From the NCBI GenBank assembly GCA_023101725.1, contig JALJCO010008681.1:187001-251000 (forward strand): DNA of 64,000 nt, in the 5' to 3' direction. Shown here piece by piece: positions 10,641 through 23,700 of this stretch (position 1 is its first letter; each line of letters opens with the position of its first letter). This DNA is from Atherinomorus stipes. Lineage: Eukaryota > Chordata > Actinopteri > Atheriniformes > Atherinidae. Made by a program: the position numbers and the translations under genes. Under the pieces are notes generated by a model, which saw only the letters and a program-made list of their open reading frames with translations, had not been told where the DNA came from and did not search any database.

Positions 10641-11480
10641 TAAAAAAAGGTGTTTATTACGAAGTGAAGGCTTCCCAATCATGACGGAGGCTCCGATCGT
10701 TTGCTGGACATTTATTCTTCAGCAACGTTTCACGAGAAGAGCGGCCTGAAGTTGCCGTTCAGAAACAGTGACAGCAGTCGAGTGCGAGCAAACAGGATAG
10801 AAAAGTTCCAGTTAGGTGCCTTTCACAATAAAACACTTCCAGGTGTTTCAAAATAAATCATCAGATTTCAAGAAATCAAGAATAATAAGAATAAATCAGA
10901 TTTCAGAAAACATCAGTATCAGTTTTATTAATCCAACATTTTAACTAACGGAATCTCATTATACGCAGACACAGTTGTCTGCATACATCGGTATCAGTTC
11001 ATTTCGGATATCGGTAAAAATTTCAAGATTGGACATCCCAAAATAACACAATATATATTCTTTAAAAAAAAAAATTGGAATAACAATGATGATGATGGCC
11101 ACATAAAAATTTAGAGCCAAAAATGTACTTATTATTGTTGGTGATCCGTTATAAACGCTTCATTATAACACCCCTGATCCAAATTATAGCATCAAATATG
11201 GATGCAGAAATCATCTACAACCGTGTTTCTCTACTGCAGGACCCACCGTCCTGCATGCATTCAAGGTGTTCCTACTCCAACACACCTGATTCAGATTCAT
11301 GAACTTCCTCATCAGTGAGTTCGTGTCTGGAGGTGAAAACTCAGAGTTGTCCAGCTCAGAGTTAAACCAGAGTTTCTGTCTGGACCGCAGGTGTCCAAAT
11401 TCTTTATATCGGAGGCCAAAAATGACTCTGAGTGGATGGTCGCGGGCCAAACTGAAAATTCAGGTTGAGTGTATGAAATT
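10641..11480. other. intergenic DNA, degenerate repeats, no gene seen
   Basis: At 10920-11040 there is a weak copy of the ATCGGTATC-type element. At 11220-11300 the phrase CTCCAACACACCTGATTCA resembles a repeat I associate with fish genomes. No reading frame shows family signatures. Confidence 0.4.
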
Positions 11481-11489
11481 AAAGGGGGA

Positions 11490-11826
11490 ACAAATATTGA
11501 TACACTGAAATATTGAGATATTTTTCATATGCAGATTTCATATTGATGTTCAAAAACGCAATATTCATCTATTTTACCAGCAAAATCTCACGAGATTTCG
11601 TGGTAACATCTGGTAAAATAATGAAATCTTGCGATATTTTGTATAAAAACGATGAAATCTCACAAGATTTCATTAGAAAAATAGATGCCTAGTTTAAAAT
11701 GGATATCAATTTTAAAAATAGATTGATATCGAGAAACGGCCAGAAACGAGAAACAGTGTTTTTGAATATCGATATAACAGCATATGAAAATATCGTGATA
11801 TTTCAGTATATCGATATTTTCCTCAC
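11490..11826. mobile_element. palindromic MITE related to the 1588-2357 element
   Basis: The left arm ATTGATACACTGAAATATTG and right arm ATATTTCAGTATATCGATAT are inverted copies. The interior has CTCACGAGATTTCGT-like phrases shared with the elements at 1130 and 1588. No exact target duplication was found. Confidence 0.6.
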
Positions 11827-12570
11827 CCCTAAAATTCAACATGCTTGTCCAAAACAAAACCTCATACAAAGAAATTAATAACCCTATTTTTTTTACTGAA
11901 TATCCAGATGGGCCTTTGAAAACATTTGTTTCATAAATACAAATTTCCATGACACCAAAAATATACAGAAAAAGATCATTTTCCTTTAAAACAGCGATTT
12001 TCTGCTTGAATATTGGGTGTACTGTCCTGGTATCTGCCAACATGGAAAGCAGCGTGAAAATCTGGATTTACAACGTTTGACAGTCGTCTAAGGTCATGAT
12101 AACCTGCAGGTATGTTATCCAGAGATCTCTGAGGTATTCTGACATTTATTTTACTCTAGTACTATTTTACTAATAATTACTATTTTTATTTATTTATCTA
12201 TTTAATTCTATTTTTTTTTTACATCTGATCATTAATATAAACTATTATTCATCTGCAGAAACTGTCTTTAATAACAAGCCACGCTGGAATAACACGCACA
12301 TCTCTGATTACTTATCAAAGTTTAAAAACTAAACTCTTCCAAAGGTGGTTCCTTTTCTATTTTCTCCCATATTTGGCTTTTGGTTTTGTTTCAGGACTGT
12401 ATCAGACCACGTAGCTTCACATGTCCTGCAGATGAAACTAAAGGCTGCAGGACACCGTCTTCCTGATCCGTTTGTGTTTCTGACTGAACTGCTTTTATTT
12501 TCTGGTCCCAACGTTGCCCTGATCAGAGACAATAACCTGATATTTCACAATATCTCCCAGATTATCATTA
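11827..12570. other. intergenic DNA, no gene seen
   Basis: AT-rich sequence with short frames only (a 127-codon minus-strand frame overlaps the MITE). No splice-linked exons or family motifs are visible. Confidence 0.4.
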
Positions 12571-12572
12571 AC

Positions 12573-13036
12573 TCTTAGCAACACCACAGCTGTCTCTGTT
12601 AGCATTAGCTAGCATGAACCACAGCTGTCTCTGTTAGCATCAGCTAGCATGAACCACAGCTGTCTCTGTTAGCATTAGCTAGCATGAACCTCAGCTGTCT
12701 CTTTTAGCATTAGCTAGCATGAACCACAGCTGTCTCTGTTAGCATTAGCTAGCATGAACCACAGCTGTCTCTGTTAGCATTAGCTAGCATGAACCACAGC
12801 TGTCTCTGTTAGCATTAGCTAGCATGAACCACAGCTGTCTCTGTTAGCATCAGCTAGCATGAACCACAGCTGTCTCTGTTAGCATTAGCTAGCATGATCC
12901 ACAGCTGTCTCTGTTAGCATTAGCTAGCATGAACCACAGCTGTCTCTGTTAGCATTAGCTAGCATGAACCACAGCTGTCTCTGTTAGCATTAGCTAGCAT
13001 GAACCACAGCTGTCTCTGTTAGCATTAGCTAGCATG
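12573..13036. repeat. 35-bp tandem array, about 13 units
   Basis: Units contain CACAGCTGTCTCTGTTAGCA followed by TTAGCTAGCATGAAC, with single-base variants (CATCAG for CATTAG; GATCC for GAACC). Each unit carries the palindromes CAGCTG and GCTAGC. Confidence 0.95.
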
Positions 13037-13099
13037 AGAACGTTATGCGGTGCCTCATTTTCGGGAGCATAGATACGTGAAATAAAGTGTCAGATTAAT

Positions 13100-13500
13100 G
13101 AGTGTTCACCATAATTTACCGTGTTTTTGTTGTTGGGGATTAAATCCAGTGTTTTCTCCACCGTGGCAGCAAGTTATTCCTCCTCTGCTCTGATTGGTCG
13201 ATATTCCTCCCCGATACGAACACGCTGTCATCAGTGGACTGAGCAGCACCGTCCACTTTTGTCCCAGACGGCAGAAATCTTCATGAAATAAATGTCCGTG
13301 ATCTTCTTCTTCACTTATTACCACATTAAAGTTTTCCTCTGATGTTCCAACAACCAGGAATGTGACGTCCTTCCACATTTCCTCCATGTTGGGGAGAAAA
13401 ACGTCCCGTTCTCATCTGTTCTAGTTACACATGGACAGAAACGCTCTCTAAGCAATGGCGGACGGTCTAGTTGCGGCGTTTGGCCGGATTAGTCTATAAA
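13100..13500. other. unassigned sequence with a 93-codon minus-strand frame
   Basis: The minus-strand frame at 13106-13387 reads MEEMWKDVTFLVVGTSEENF at its start. I do not recognise it as a gene. It lacks a clear downstream partner and may belong to a dispersed repeat. Confidence 0.3.
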
Positions 13501-13506
13501 GAATGA

Positions 13507-13737
13507 CAATTGGCTCCAGACAAGCGCATCACACTGAGAGAACTTCTTCAGGATCCGTTCATGACCATGACAAACATCAAATACAGGAACGCCGACTCTT
13601 GCTGTGACATGATGGAAGCTTGTGAAGGCCAGGACCTGGATCTCAGCACCCAGGAAGAAGTCCCTGATCTGCAGAGTGCATGCTCCTCTCCATCCACCAA
13701 CAGCATCTTTTGTTCCCAGCAGCCTCTCCTTTGCTGA
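13507..13737 (+). pseudogene. probable HIPK-like kinase C-terminal fragment
   Basis: The open stretch reads QLAPDKRITLRELLQDPFMT then MTNIKYRNADSCCDMMEAC, followed by an acidic Ser-rich tail and TGA at 13735. The D-KRIT-...-L..PF.TM pattern is that of kinase subdomain XI in homeodomain-interacting protein kinases (family xDxxKRITPxxxLxHPFVTM). There is a stop (TGA 13504-13506) just upstream and no kinase catalytic exons are seen nearby. It could be a relic or the last exon of a gene lost from this locus. Recognition is from memory of the family. Confidence 0.45.
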
Positions 13738-13937
13738 AAATGACCAAGGCACTCCACGTCTGCGCCGGGAAATTATAACAGTGAGAACGACACGGAGAGA
13801 AAGACAAAAAGCTGCAGACAGACAGATATAGACGCACACAGACACACGGACAAAGACGCGAGGACCGCAGTCAAACGGAGAGACATCGATAGACGGAGAA
13901 AACCAGAGAGACTCAGACAGAATGATGGACATGGACA

Positions 13938-14200
13938 GTAGGCATGCACGATATTTGGCCGATATCCAATATGCTGAAATTTTAAAACTCATGTGGCCGA
14001 TAACCGATATCGATACCGATATTAGAGCTGAAAAAAATAAGCAGTCATTGCAAAAAGCAGTTTTGTTCTCCGTTTCCGACACTTTGAAAAATAGGGGTGG
14101 GAAAAAATATCAATACACTGACATGTCGCAATATTTTCAAATGCCGATATCAAATCGATATTTAACAACGCTGCATCGATCTATTTCATCAATCTAATTT
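13938..14200. mobile_element. inverted copy of the window-start element with part of a second MITE
   Basis: 13940-14035 carries GCACGATATTTGGCCGATAT and ACTCATGTGGCCGATAACCG, the reverse complement of 1-80. It continues into ATAGGGGTGGGAAAAAATAT at about 14092, the end of the 1588-type element. Confidence 0.6.
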
Positions 14201-15465
14201 ATTTAGCTGTAAACATGTTTATTTCTGCTGTAAAAGTTTATTTCTGCTTTAGTGAGCCGTGTTTATGTCTCAACTACTGTTGTTGTGGAGGATGAAGGTG
14301 AGCTGTGAGGGAGGAAGAGGATGTGGTGACGAGTCATCTCTGAACTTGCAGCAGCATGATGAAGAGGAGGAGGAGGAAGCAGCGACGTTCAGACCTTCAT
14401 GTGGCCTCCAGCTCTACGTTCAAACACGCGCTCAGGTTTCATGTTTGGTGTGAGGACCGAAATAGCTGCAGGGACACGTGGGGACGCGCTGGACAGACGT
14501 CCCTGCATGTCCCTGCAGCTGAGACCATCGTCTCGCTCAGCCAGGTCCAGGACCAGGACCAGGTCCAGGTCCAGGTCCAGGTGTGTGATCAGTAACCAAC
14601 GGCAGGCTGAGCCGTCCCTCAGGTCCCAGTCCTGAAGCTGAGACCATCTCCTGGACGTTTCTGCCGTGTTTTCGGTGGAACGGTGGAACATGAACCAGCT
14701 GACTCCGGCTGGCTGCAGCTTCGCGCTGTTTTCTGGCTGAACGACATGAATCTGCAGAAACCACAAAACCAGAGAGCAGAAGGATGACTCAGAGTTCTGC
14801 AGAAGCATCACATCGTTTCACGTCTTCTGCTTTTCATTCTCCGTCGTTACGCTGCAGAGACGCAGGCTCACTGAGCTGCAGGAAAGACAGGGACCCGGTG
14901 CTGCTCTCTGAATCTGCAGCTGCTCCAGGGACCTGGAACCCACCAGGATCCAGAACCGCAGCAGGTCTGTAAACCGGTGGTGCGTTAGATTCCCACCCGT
15001 GTGAGCAGGAGGTGTCCCAACATGAAACCACAGCTGTAGATGTGCGATGCTGAGCGGAGATAGGAACCTCAGGCGTGTGGTTTGGTGGGGGTGGGGTGAG
15101 CTTCTCCCAGGTAAGCTGTAGCGGAGCGAAGCGCCAACCAAACACACAACTGTGGTGTTTCAGAGGCTCCTCCACCGTCGCCATGACGACTGGCACAAAG
15201 GAGAGGCCCAAAGTCTTAAATTTTCCTCTTTCCACGAGCACTCTGTCTGCAACAGCTGCAGACAGAATGGAAACCACAGCTGCCACCTACACACTCCTTC
15301 TAGACCTGCTGCAGCACCAGGAGGCCCCAGACCTGCAGAACACCAGCTCAGCCAGTCTGCACCCAGACAGGGTCCATGGTCTGGACCAGAACTTGTTTAC
15401 AGGAGGAAAAACTGCTCTAAAGTTCCCAGCTGGGTTTACTGTACTTCTGACAGCTGAGGTCAACC
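14201..15465. other. intergenic DNA, no recognisable gene
   Basis: Contains a short GGTCCA/GGACCA hexamer run (14541-14582) and overlapping frames on both strands, the longest being 15075-15566 plus and 14834-15286 minus. Neither matches a family I know, and the plus frame runs straight into the 21-bp array. I do not call a gene. Confidence 0.4.
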
Positions 15466-17712
15466 AGCTCCCAGACCAGTTAAACTGTCGCACAAACCAG
15501 TTAAACCAGCACACAGACCAGTTTACCCAGTTCCCAGACCAGTTAAACCAGCTTCAAGACCAGTAAAAACAGCACACAGACCAGTTAACCCAGTTCCCAG
15601 ACCAGTTAAACCAGCTCCCAGACCAGTTAAACTGTCGCACAAACCAGTTAAACCATCGCATGGACAAGTTAAAACATCACACAAACCAGTTAAACCAGCA
15701 CACAGACCAGTTAAACAAGCTTCAAGACCAGTAAAAACAGCACACAGACCAGTTAACCCAGTTCCCAGACCAGTTAAACCAGCTCCCAGACCAGTTAAAC
15801 TGTCGCACAAACCAGTTAAACCATCGCATGGACAAGTTAAAACATCACACAAACCAGTTAAACCAGCACACAGACCAGTTAAACAAGCTTCAAGACCAGT
15901 AAAAACAGCACACAGACCAGTTAACCCAGTTCCCAGACCAGTTAACCCAGCTCCCAGACCAGTTAAACCAGCTCCCAGACCAGTTAAACTGTCGCACAAA
16001 CCAGTTAAACCATCGCATGGACAAGTTAAAACATAACACAAACCAGTAAAACCAGCACACAGACCAGTTAAACCAGCTCCAAGACCAGTAAAACCAGCAC
16101 ACAGACCAGTTTACCCAGTTCCCAGACCAGTTAAACTGTCGCACAGACCAGTTAAACCATTGCATGGACCAATTAAAAAACAAACGTAATCACACAAAAC
16201 AGTTAAACCATCACACAAACCAGTTAAACCAGCACTCCAGACCAGTTAAACCCTCATATGGACCAGTTAAATCATCAAACCAGTTAAACCAGCTCCCAGA
16301 CCAGTTAAACCATTACACAGACCAGTTTTACCAGCAAATAGACCAGTTAAACCAGCACACAGACCAGTTAAAACAGCTCTAAGACCAGTTCAACCATCAC
16401 ATAGACCAGTTAACCTAGCTCCCAGACCAGTTAAATCATCACAGAAACTAGTTAAACCAGCTCTCCAGACCAGTTAAACCAGCACATAAAACAGTTAAAC
16501 CAGCACACAGACCAGTTAAAACAGCTCTAAGACCAGTTAAACCAGCACATAGACCAGTTAAACCAGCACATAGACCAGTTAAACCAGCACACAGACCAGT
16601 TAAAACAGCTCTCTGACCAGTTAAACCTCCGGCCGCTAAACCATCACACAAACCAGTTAAACCAGCTTCCAGACCAGTTAAACCATCACACAAACCAGCT
16701 AAACCATCACACTAACCAGTTAAACCAGATTCCAGACCAGTTAAACCATCACACAAACCAGTTAAACCAGCAAACTGACCAGTTAACAGACTCCCAGACT
16801 AGTTACACCAGCATACAGATCAGTTAAACCAGCACCCCAGACCAGTCAAACCAGCCCCCATATCAGTTACACCAGCTATGCAGACCAGTTAAACCGGCAT
16901 AAACAACAGTAATACCAGCATACAGACCAGTTACACCAGCATACAGACCAGTTACACCAGCATACAGATCAGTTACACCAGCATACAGATCAGTTACAAC
17001 CAGCCCCCAGATCAGTTACACCAGCATACAGATCAGTTACACCAGCCATACCAGATACACCAGTTACACCAGCATACAGACCAGTTACACCAGCATAGAG
17101 ATCCAGTTACACCAGCATACAGATCAGTTACACCAGCATACAGATCAGTTACACCAGCACAAAGTCCAGTTACACCAGCATAGGGACCAGTTGAACCAGC
17201 CCCCATATCAGTTACACCAGTATGCAGACCAGTTAAACCGGTGCAAACAGTTACACCAGCACACAGACCAGTTACACCAGCACACAGATCAGTTAACACT
17301 AGCTCCGAGACTAGTTACATCAGCACACAGACCAGTTAAACCAGTATCCAGACCAGTTACACCAGCATCCAGACCAGTTACACCAGCTATGCAGACCAGT
17401 TACACCAGCATAAAGAACAGTAATACCAGTATACAAACTAATAAAACCAGCACACAGAACAGTTAAACCAGCATACAGACCAGTTACACCAGTAAAACCA
17501 GCAAAAACAACAGATATACCAGCACATAGACCAGTTAAACCAGCACACAGACCAGTTAAACCAGCCCCCATATCAATTACACCAGTATGCAGACCAGTTA
17601 AACCGGTGCCTATACCAGCATACAGACCAGTTACACAAGCACAAACAGTTACACCAGCACAGGGACCAGTTAAACCAACACACAGGCCAGTAACACCAGC
17701 ATACAGACTGTT
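15466..17712. repeat. 21-bp tandem array (ACCAGTTAAACCAGCACACAG type), over 100 units
   Basis: The left half uses ACCAGTTAAACCAGC; from about 16800 most units switch to ACCAGTTACACCAGCATAC. A 168-bp higher-order block of eight units repeats with starts at 15581, 15749 and 15917. Minus-strand frames read a 7-residue repeat (LTGLCAG) because 21 is divisible by 3. Confidence 0.95.
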
Positions 17713-17719
17713 TACATGC

Positions 17720-20700
17720 AGCTGACCTGTGACACGTTTGTCCTGGTTCGACTCCTGGTTCAGACGTGACCTGTGACTCGGTGGTTCGACTCCTGGTTCA
17801 GAGACGTGACCTGTGACTCGGTGGTTCGACTCCTGGTTCAGAGTTGTGACCTGTGACTCGGTGGTTCGACTCCTGGTTCAGAGACGTGACCTGTGACTCG
17901 GTGGTTCGACTCCTGGTTCAGAGTCGTGACCTGTGACTCGGTGGTTCGACTCCTGGTTCAGAGTCGTGACCTGTGACTCGGTGGTTCGACTCCTGGTTCA
18001 GAGTCGTGACCTGTGACTCGGTGGTTCGACTCATGGTTCAGAGACGTGACCTGTGACTCGGTGGTTCGACTCTTTGTTCAGAGACGTGACCTGTGACTCG
18101 GTGGTTCGACTCTAGTTCAGAGACGTGACCTGTGACTCGGTGGTTCGACTCCTGGTTAGAGACGTGACCTGTGACTCGGTGGTTCGACTCCTAGTTCAGA
18201 GACGTGACTGTGACTCGGTGGTTCGACTCTTTGTTCAGAGACGTGACCTGTGACTTGGTGGTTCGACTCCTGGTTCAGAGACGTGACCTGTGACTCGGTG
18301 GTTCGACTCCTGGTTCAGAGACGTGACCTGTGACTTGGTGGTTCGATTCCTGGTTAGAGTCGTGACCTGTGACTCGTGGTTCGACTCTTTGTTCAGAGAC
18401 GTGACTTGTGACTCGGTGGTTCGACTCCTGGTTCAGAGACGTGACTGTGACTCGGTGGTTCGACTCCTGGTTCAAGTCGTGACTGTGACTCGGTGGTTGA
18501 CTCCTGGTTCAAGTCGTGACCTGTGACTCGGTGGTTCGACTCCTGGTTCAGAGACGTGACCTGTGACTCGGTGGTTGACTCTTTGTTCAGAGACGTGACC
18601 TGTGACTCGGTGGTTCGATCCTGGTTCAAGACGTGACCTGTGACGTGGTTCACTCTTTGTTCAGAGACGTGACCTGTGACTCGGTGGTTCGACTCCTGGT
18701 TCAGAGACGTGACCTGTGACTCGGTGGTTCGACTCCTGGTTCAGAGACGTGACCTGTGACTCGGTGGTTCGACTCCTGGTTCAGAGTCGTGACCTGTGAC
18801 TCGGTGGTTCGACTCTTTGTTCAGAGACGTGACCTGTGACTCGGTGGTTCGACTCCTGGTTCAGAGACGTGACCTGTGACTCGGTGGTTCGACTCCTGGT
18901 TCAGAGACGTGACCTGTGATCGGTGGTTCGACTCCTGGTTCAGAGTCGTGACCTGTGACTCGGTGGTTACTCCTGGTTCAGAGACGTGACCTGTGACTCG
19001 GTGGTTCAACTCCTGGTTCAGAGTCGTGACCTGTGACTCGGTGGTTCGACTCCTAGTTCAGAGACGTGACCTGTGACTCGGTGGTTCGACTCCTGGTTCA
19101 GAGACGTGACCTGTGACTCGGTGGTTCGACTCCTGGTTCAGACGTGACCTATGACTCGGTGGTTCCACTCCTGGTTCAGAGTCGTGACCTGTGACTCGGT
19201 GGTTCGACTCCTGGTTCAGACGTGACCTGTGACTCGGTGGTTCACTCCTGGTTCAAGACGTGACTTGTGACTCGGTGGTTCGACTCCTGGTTCAGAGACG
19301 TGACCTGTGACTGGTGGTTACTCCTTGTTAGAGAGTGCGTGACCTGTGACTCGGTGGTTCGACTCCTGGTTCAGACGTGACCTGTGACTCGGTGGTTCTA
19401 CTCCTGGTTCAGAGTCGTGACCTGTGACTCGGTGGTTCGACTCCTGGTTCAGACGTGACCTGTGACTCGGTGGTTTGACTCCTGGTTCAGAGACGTGACC
19501 TGTGACTCGGTGGTTTGACTCCTGGTTCAGAGACGTGACCTGTGACTCGGTGGTTCGACTCCTGGTTCAGAGACGTGACCTGTGACTCGGTGGTTCGACT
19601 CCCTGTTCAGAGTCGTGACCTGTGACTCGGTGGTTCGACTCTTTGTTCAGAGATGTGACCTGTGACTCGGTGGTTCGACTCCTGGTTCAGAGACGTGACC
19701 TGTGACTCGGTGGTTTGACTCCTGGTTCAAGACGTGACCTGTGACTCGGTGGTTCGACTCCTGGTTCAGAGCGTGACCTGGACTCGGTGGTTCGACTCCT
19801 TGTTCAGAGACGTGACCTGTGACTCGGTGGTTCGACTCCTGGTTCAGAGACGTGACCTGTGACTCGGTGGTTCGACTCCTGGTTCAGACGTGACCTGTGA
19901 CTCGGTGGTTCGACTCCTGGTTCAGAGTCGTGACCTGTGACTCGGTGGTTCGACTCCTGGTTCAGAGACGTGACCTGTGACTCGGTGGTTCGACTCTTTG
20001 TTCAGAGACGTGACTTGTGACTCGGTAGTTCGACTCCTGGTTCAGAGACGTGACTTGTGACTCGGTAGTTCGACTCCTGGTTCAGAGACGTGACCTGTGA
20101 CTCGGTGGTTCGACTCCTGGTTCAGAGTCGTGACCTGTGACTCGGTGGTTCGACTCTTTGTTCAGAGACGTGACTTGTGACTCGGTGGTTCGACTCCTGG
20201 TTCAGAGACGTGACCTGTGACTCGGTGGTTCGACTCCTGGTTCAGAGTCGTGACCTGTGACTCGGTGGTTCGACTCCTGGTTCAGAGTCGTGACCTGTGA
20301 CTCGGTGGTTCGACTCCTGGTTCAGAGACGTGACCTGTGACCCGGTGGTTCGACTCTTTGTTCAGAGACGTGACTTGTGACTCGGTGTTCACTCTTGTTC
20401 AGAGACGTGACCTGTGACTCGGTAGTTCGACTCCTGGTTCAGACGTGACCTGTGACTCGGTGGTTTGACTCCTGGTTAGAGACGTGACCTGTGACTCGGT
20501 AGTTCGACTCCTGGTTCAGACGTGACCTGTGACTCGGTGGTTCGACTCCTGGTTCAGAGACGTGACCTGTGACTCGGTGGTTCGACTCCTGGTTCAGAGT
20601 CGTGACCTGTGACTCGGTGGTTCGACTCCTGGTTCAGACGTGACCTATGACTCGGTGGTTCCACTCCTGGTTCAGAGACGTGACTTGTGACTCGGTGGTT

Positions 20701-23700
20701 CGACTCCTAGTTCAGAGACGTGACCTGTGACTCGGTGGTTCGACTCCTGGTTCAGAGACGTGACCTGTGACTCGGTGGATCAACTCCTGGTTCAGAGTCG
20801 TGACCTGTGACTCGGTGGTTTTACTCCTGGTTCAAAGTCGTGACCTGTGACTCGGTGGTTCGACTCCTGGTTCAGAGTCGTGACCTGTGACTCGGTGGTT
20901 TGACTCCTGGTTCAGAGACGTGACCTGTGACTCGGTGGTTCGACTCCTGGTTCAGAGACGTGACCTGTGACTCGGTGGTTCGACTCCTGGTTCAGAGACG
21001 TGACCTGTGACTCGGTGGTTCGACTCTTTGTTCAGAGACGTGACCTGTGACTCGGTGGTTCGACTCTTTGTTCAGAGACGTGACCTGTGACTCGGTGGTT
21101 CGACTCCTAGTTCAGAGATGTGACCTGTGACTCGGTGGTTCGACTCCTGGTTCAGAGACGTGACCTGTGACTCGGTGGTTCGACTCCTGGTTAAGTCGTG
21201 ACCTGTGACTCGGTGGTTCGACTCTTTGTTAGAGACGTGACCTGTGACTCGGTGGTTCGACTCCTAGTTCAGAGATGTGACCTGTGACTCGGTGGTTCGA
21301 CTCCTGGTTCAGAGACGTGACCTGTGATCGGTGGTTCGACTCCTGTTCAGAGTCGTGACCTGTGACTCGGTGGTTCGACTCCTTGTTCAGAGACGTGACC
21401 TGTGACTCGGTGGTTCGACTCTTTGTTCAGAGTCGTGACCTGTGACTCGGTGGTTCGACTCCTAGTTCAGAGACGTGACTTGTGACTCGGTAGTTGACTC
21501 CTGGTTCAGAGACGTGACCTGTGACTCGGTGGTTGACTCCTGGTTAGAGACGTGACCTGTGACTCGGTGGTTCATCTTGTTCAGAGATGTGACCTGTGAC
21601 TCGGTGGTTCGACTCCTGGTTCAGAGACGTGACTGTGACTCGGTGGTTGACTCCTGGTCAGACGTGACCTGTGACTCGGTGGTTCGACTCCTTGTTCAGA
21701 GACGTGACCTGTGACTCGGTGATTCGATCTTTGTTCAGAGACGTGACCTGTGACTCGGTGGTTCAACTTAGTTAGAGTTGTGACCTGTGACTCGGTGGTT
21801 CGACTCCTAGTTAGAGATGTGACCTGTGACTCGGTGGTTCGACTCCTGGTTCAGAGACGTGACCTGTGACTCGGTGGTTCAACTCCTAGTTCAGAGACGT
21901 GACCTGTGACTCGGTGGTTCGACTCATAGTTCAGAGATGTGACCTGTGACTCGGTGGTTCGACTCCTGGTTCAGAGACGTGACCTGTGACTCGGTGGTTC
22001 GACTTCTGGGTCAGACGTGACCTGTGACTCGGTGGTTCGACTCTTTGTTCAGAGACGTGACCTGTGACTCGGTGATTCGACTCTTTGTTCAGAGACGTGA
22101 CCTGTGACTCGGTGGTTCGACTCCTAGTTCAGAGACGTGACCTGTGACTCGGTGGTTCGACTCCTAGTTCAGAGATGTGACCTGTGACTCGGTGGTTCGA
22201 CTCCTGGTTCAGAGACGTGACCTGTGACTCGGTGGTTCGACTCCTGGTTCAGAGACGTGACCTGTGACTCGGTGGTTCGACTCCTAGTTCAGAGACGTGA
22301 CCTGTGACTCGGTGGTTCGACTCTTTGTTCAGAGACGTGACCTGTGACTCGGTGGTTCGACTCTTTGTTCAGAGACGTGACCTGTGACTCGGTGGTTCGA
22401 CTCCTGGTTCAGAGACGTGACCTGTGACTCGGTGGTTCGACTCCTGGTTCAGAGAAGTGACCTGTGACTCGGTGGTTCGACTCCTGGTTCAGAGACGTGA
22501 CCTGTGACCCGGTGGTTCGACTCCTGGTTCAGAGACTTGACCTGTGACCCGGTGGTTTGACTCCTGGTTCAGAGACGTGACCTGTGACCCGGTGGTTCGA
22601 CTCCTGGTTCAGAGACGTGACCGGTGACTCGGTGGTTCGACTCCTGGTTCAGACGTGACCTGTGACTCGGTGGTTCGACTCCTGGTTCAGACGTGACCTG
22701 TGACTCAGTGGTTCGACTTCTGGTTCAGACGTGACCTGTGACTCGGTGGTTCGACTCCTAGTTCAGAGACGTGACCTGTGACTCGGTGATTCGACTCCTG
22801 GTTCAGAGACGTGACCTGTGACTCGGTGGTTCGACTCTTTGTTCAGAGACGTGACCTGTGACTCGGTGGTTCGACTCCTAGTTCAGAGACGTGACCTGTG
22901 ACTCGGTGATTCGACTCCTGGTTCAGAGACGTGACCTGTGACTCGGTGGTTCGACTCTTTGTTCAGAGACGTGACCTGTGACCCGGTGGTTCGACTCCTG
23001 GTTCAGAGACGTGACCTGTGACCCGGTGGTTCGACTCCTAGTTCAGAGACGTGACCTGTGACTCGGTGGTTCGACTCCTGGTTCAGAGACGTGACCTGTG
23101 ACTCGGTGGTTCGGCTCCTGGTTCAGAGACGTGACCTGTGACTCGGTGGTTCGACTCTTTGTTCAGAGACGTGACCTGTGACTCGGTGGTTCGGCTCCTG
23201 GTTCAGAGACGTGACTTGTGACTCGGTGGTTCGACTCCTGGTTCAGAGACGTGACCTGTGACTTGGTGGTTCGACTCCTGGTTCAGAGACGTGACTTGTG
23301 ACTCGGTGGTTCGACTCCTGGTTCAGAGACGTGACTTGTGACTCGGTGGTTCGACTCCTGGTTCAGAGACGTGACCTGTGACTCGGTGGTTCGACTCTTT
23401 GTTCAGAGACGTGACCTGTGACTCGGTGGTTCGACTCCTGGTTCAGAGACGTGACCTGTGACTCGGTGGTTCGACTCTTTGTTCAGAGACGTGACCTGTG
23501 ACTCGGTGGTTCGACTCTTTGTGCAGAGACGTGACCTGTGACTCGGTGGTTCGACTCCTGGTTCAGAGACGTGACCTGTGACTCGGTGGTTCGACTCTTT
23601 GTTCAGAGACGTGACCTGTGACTCGGTGGTTCGACTCTTTGTGCAGAGACGTGACCTGTGACTCGGTGGTTCGACTCCTGGTTCAGAGACGTGACCTGTG

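Noticed and set aside
15075..15566. 163-codon plus-strand frame as a possible gene
   Set aside because: No family match by eye, an equally long frame exists on the opposite strand, and its end is the 21-bp array.
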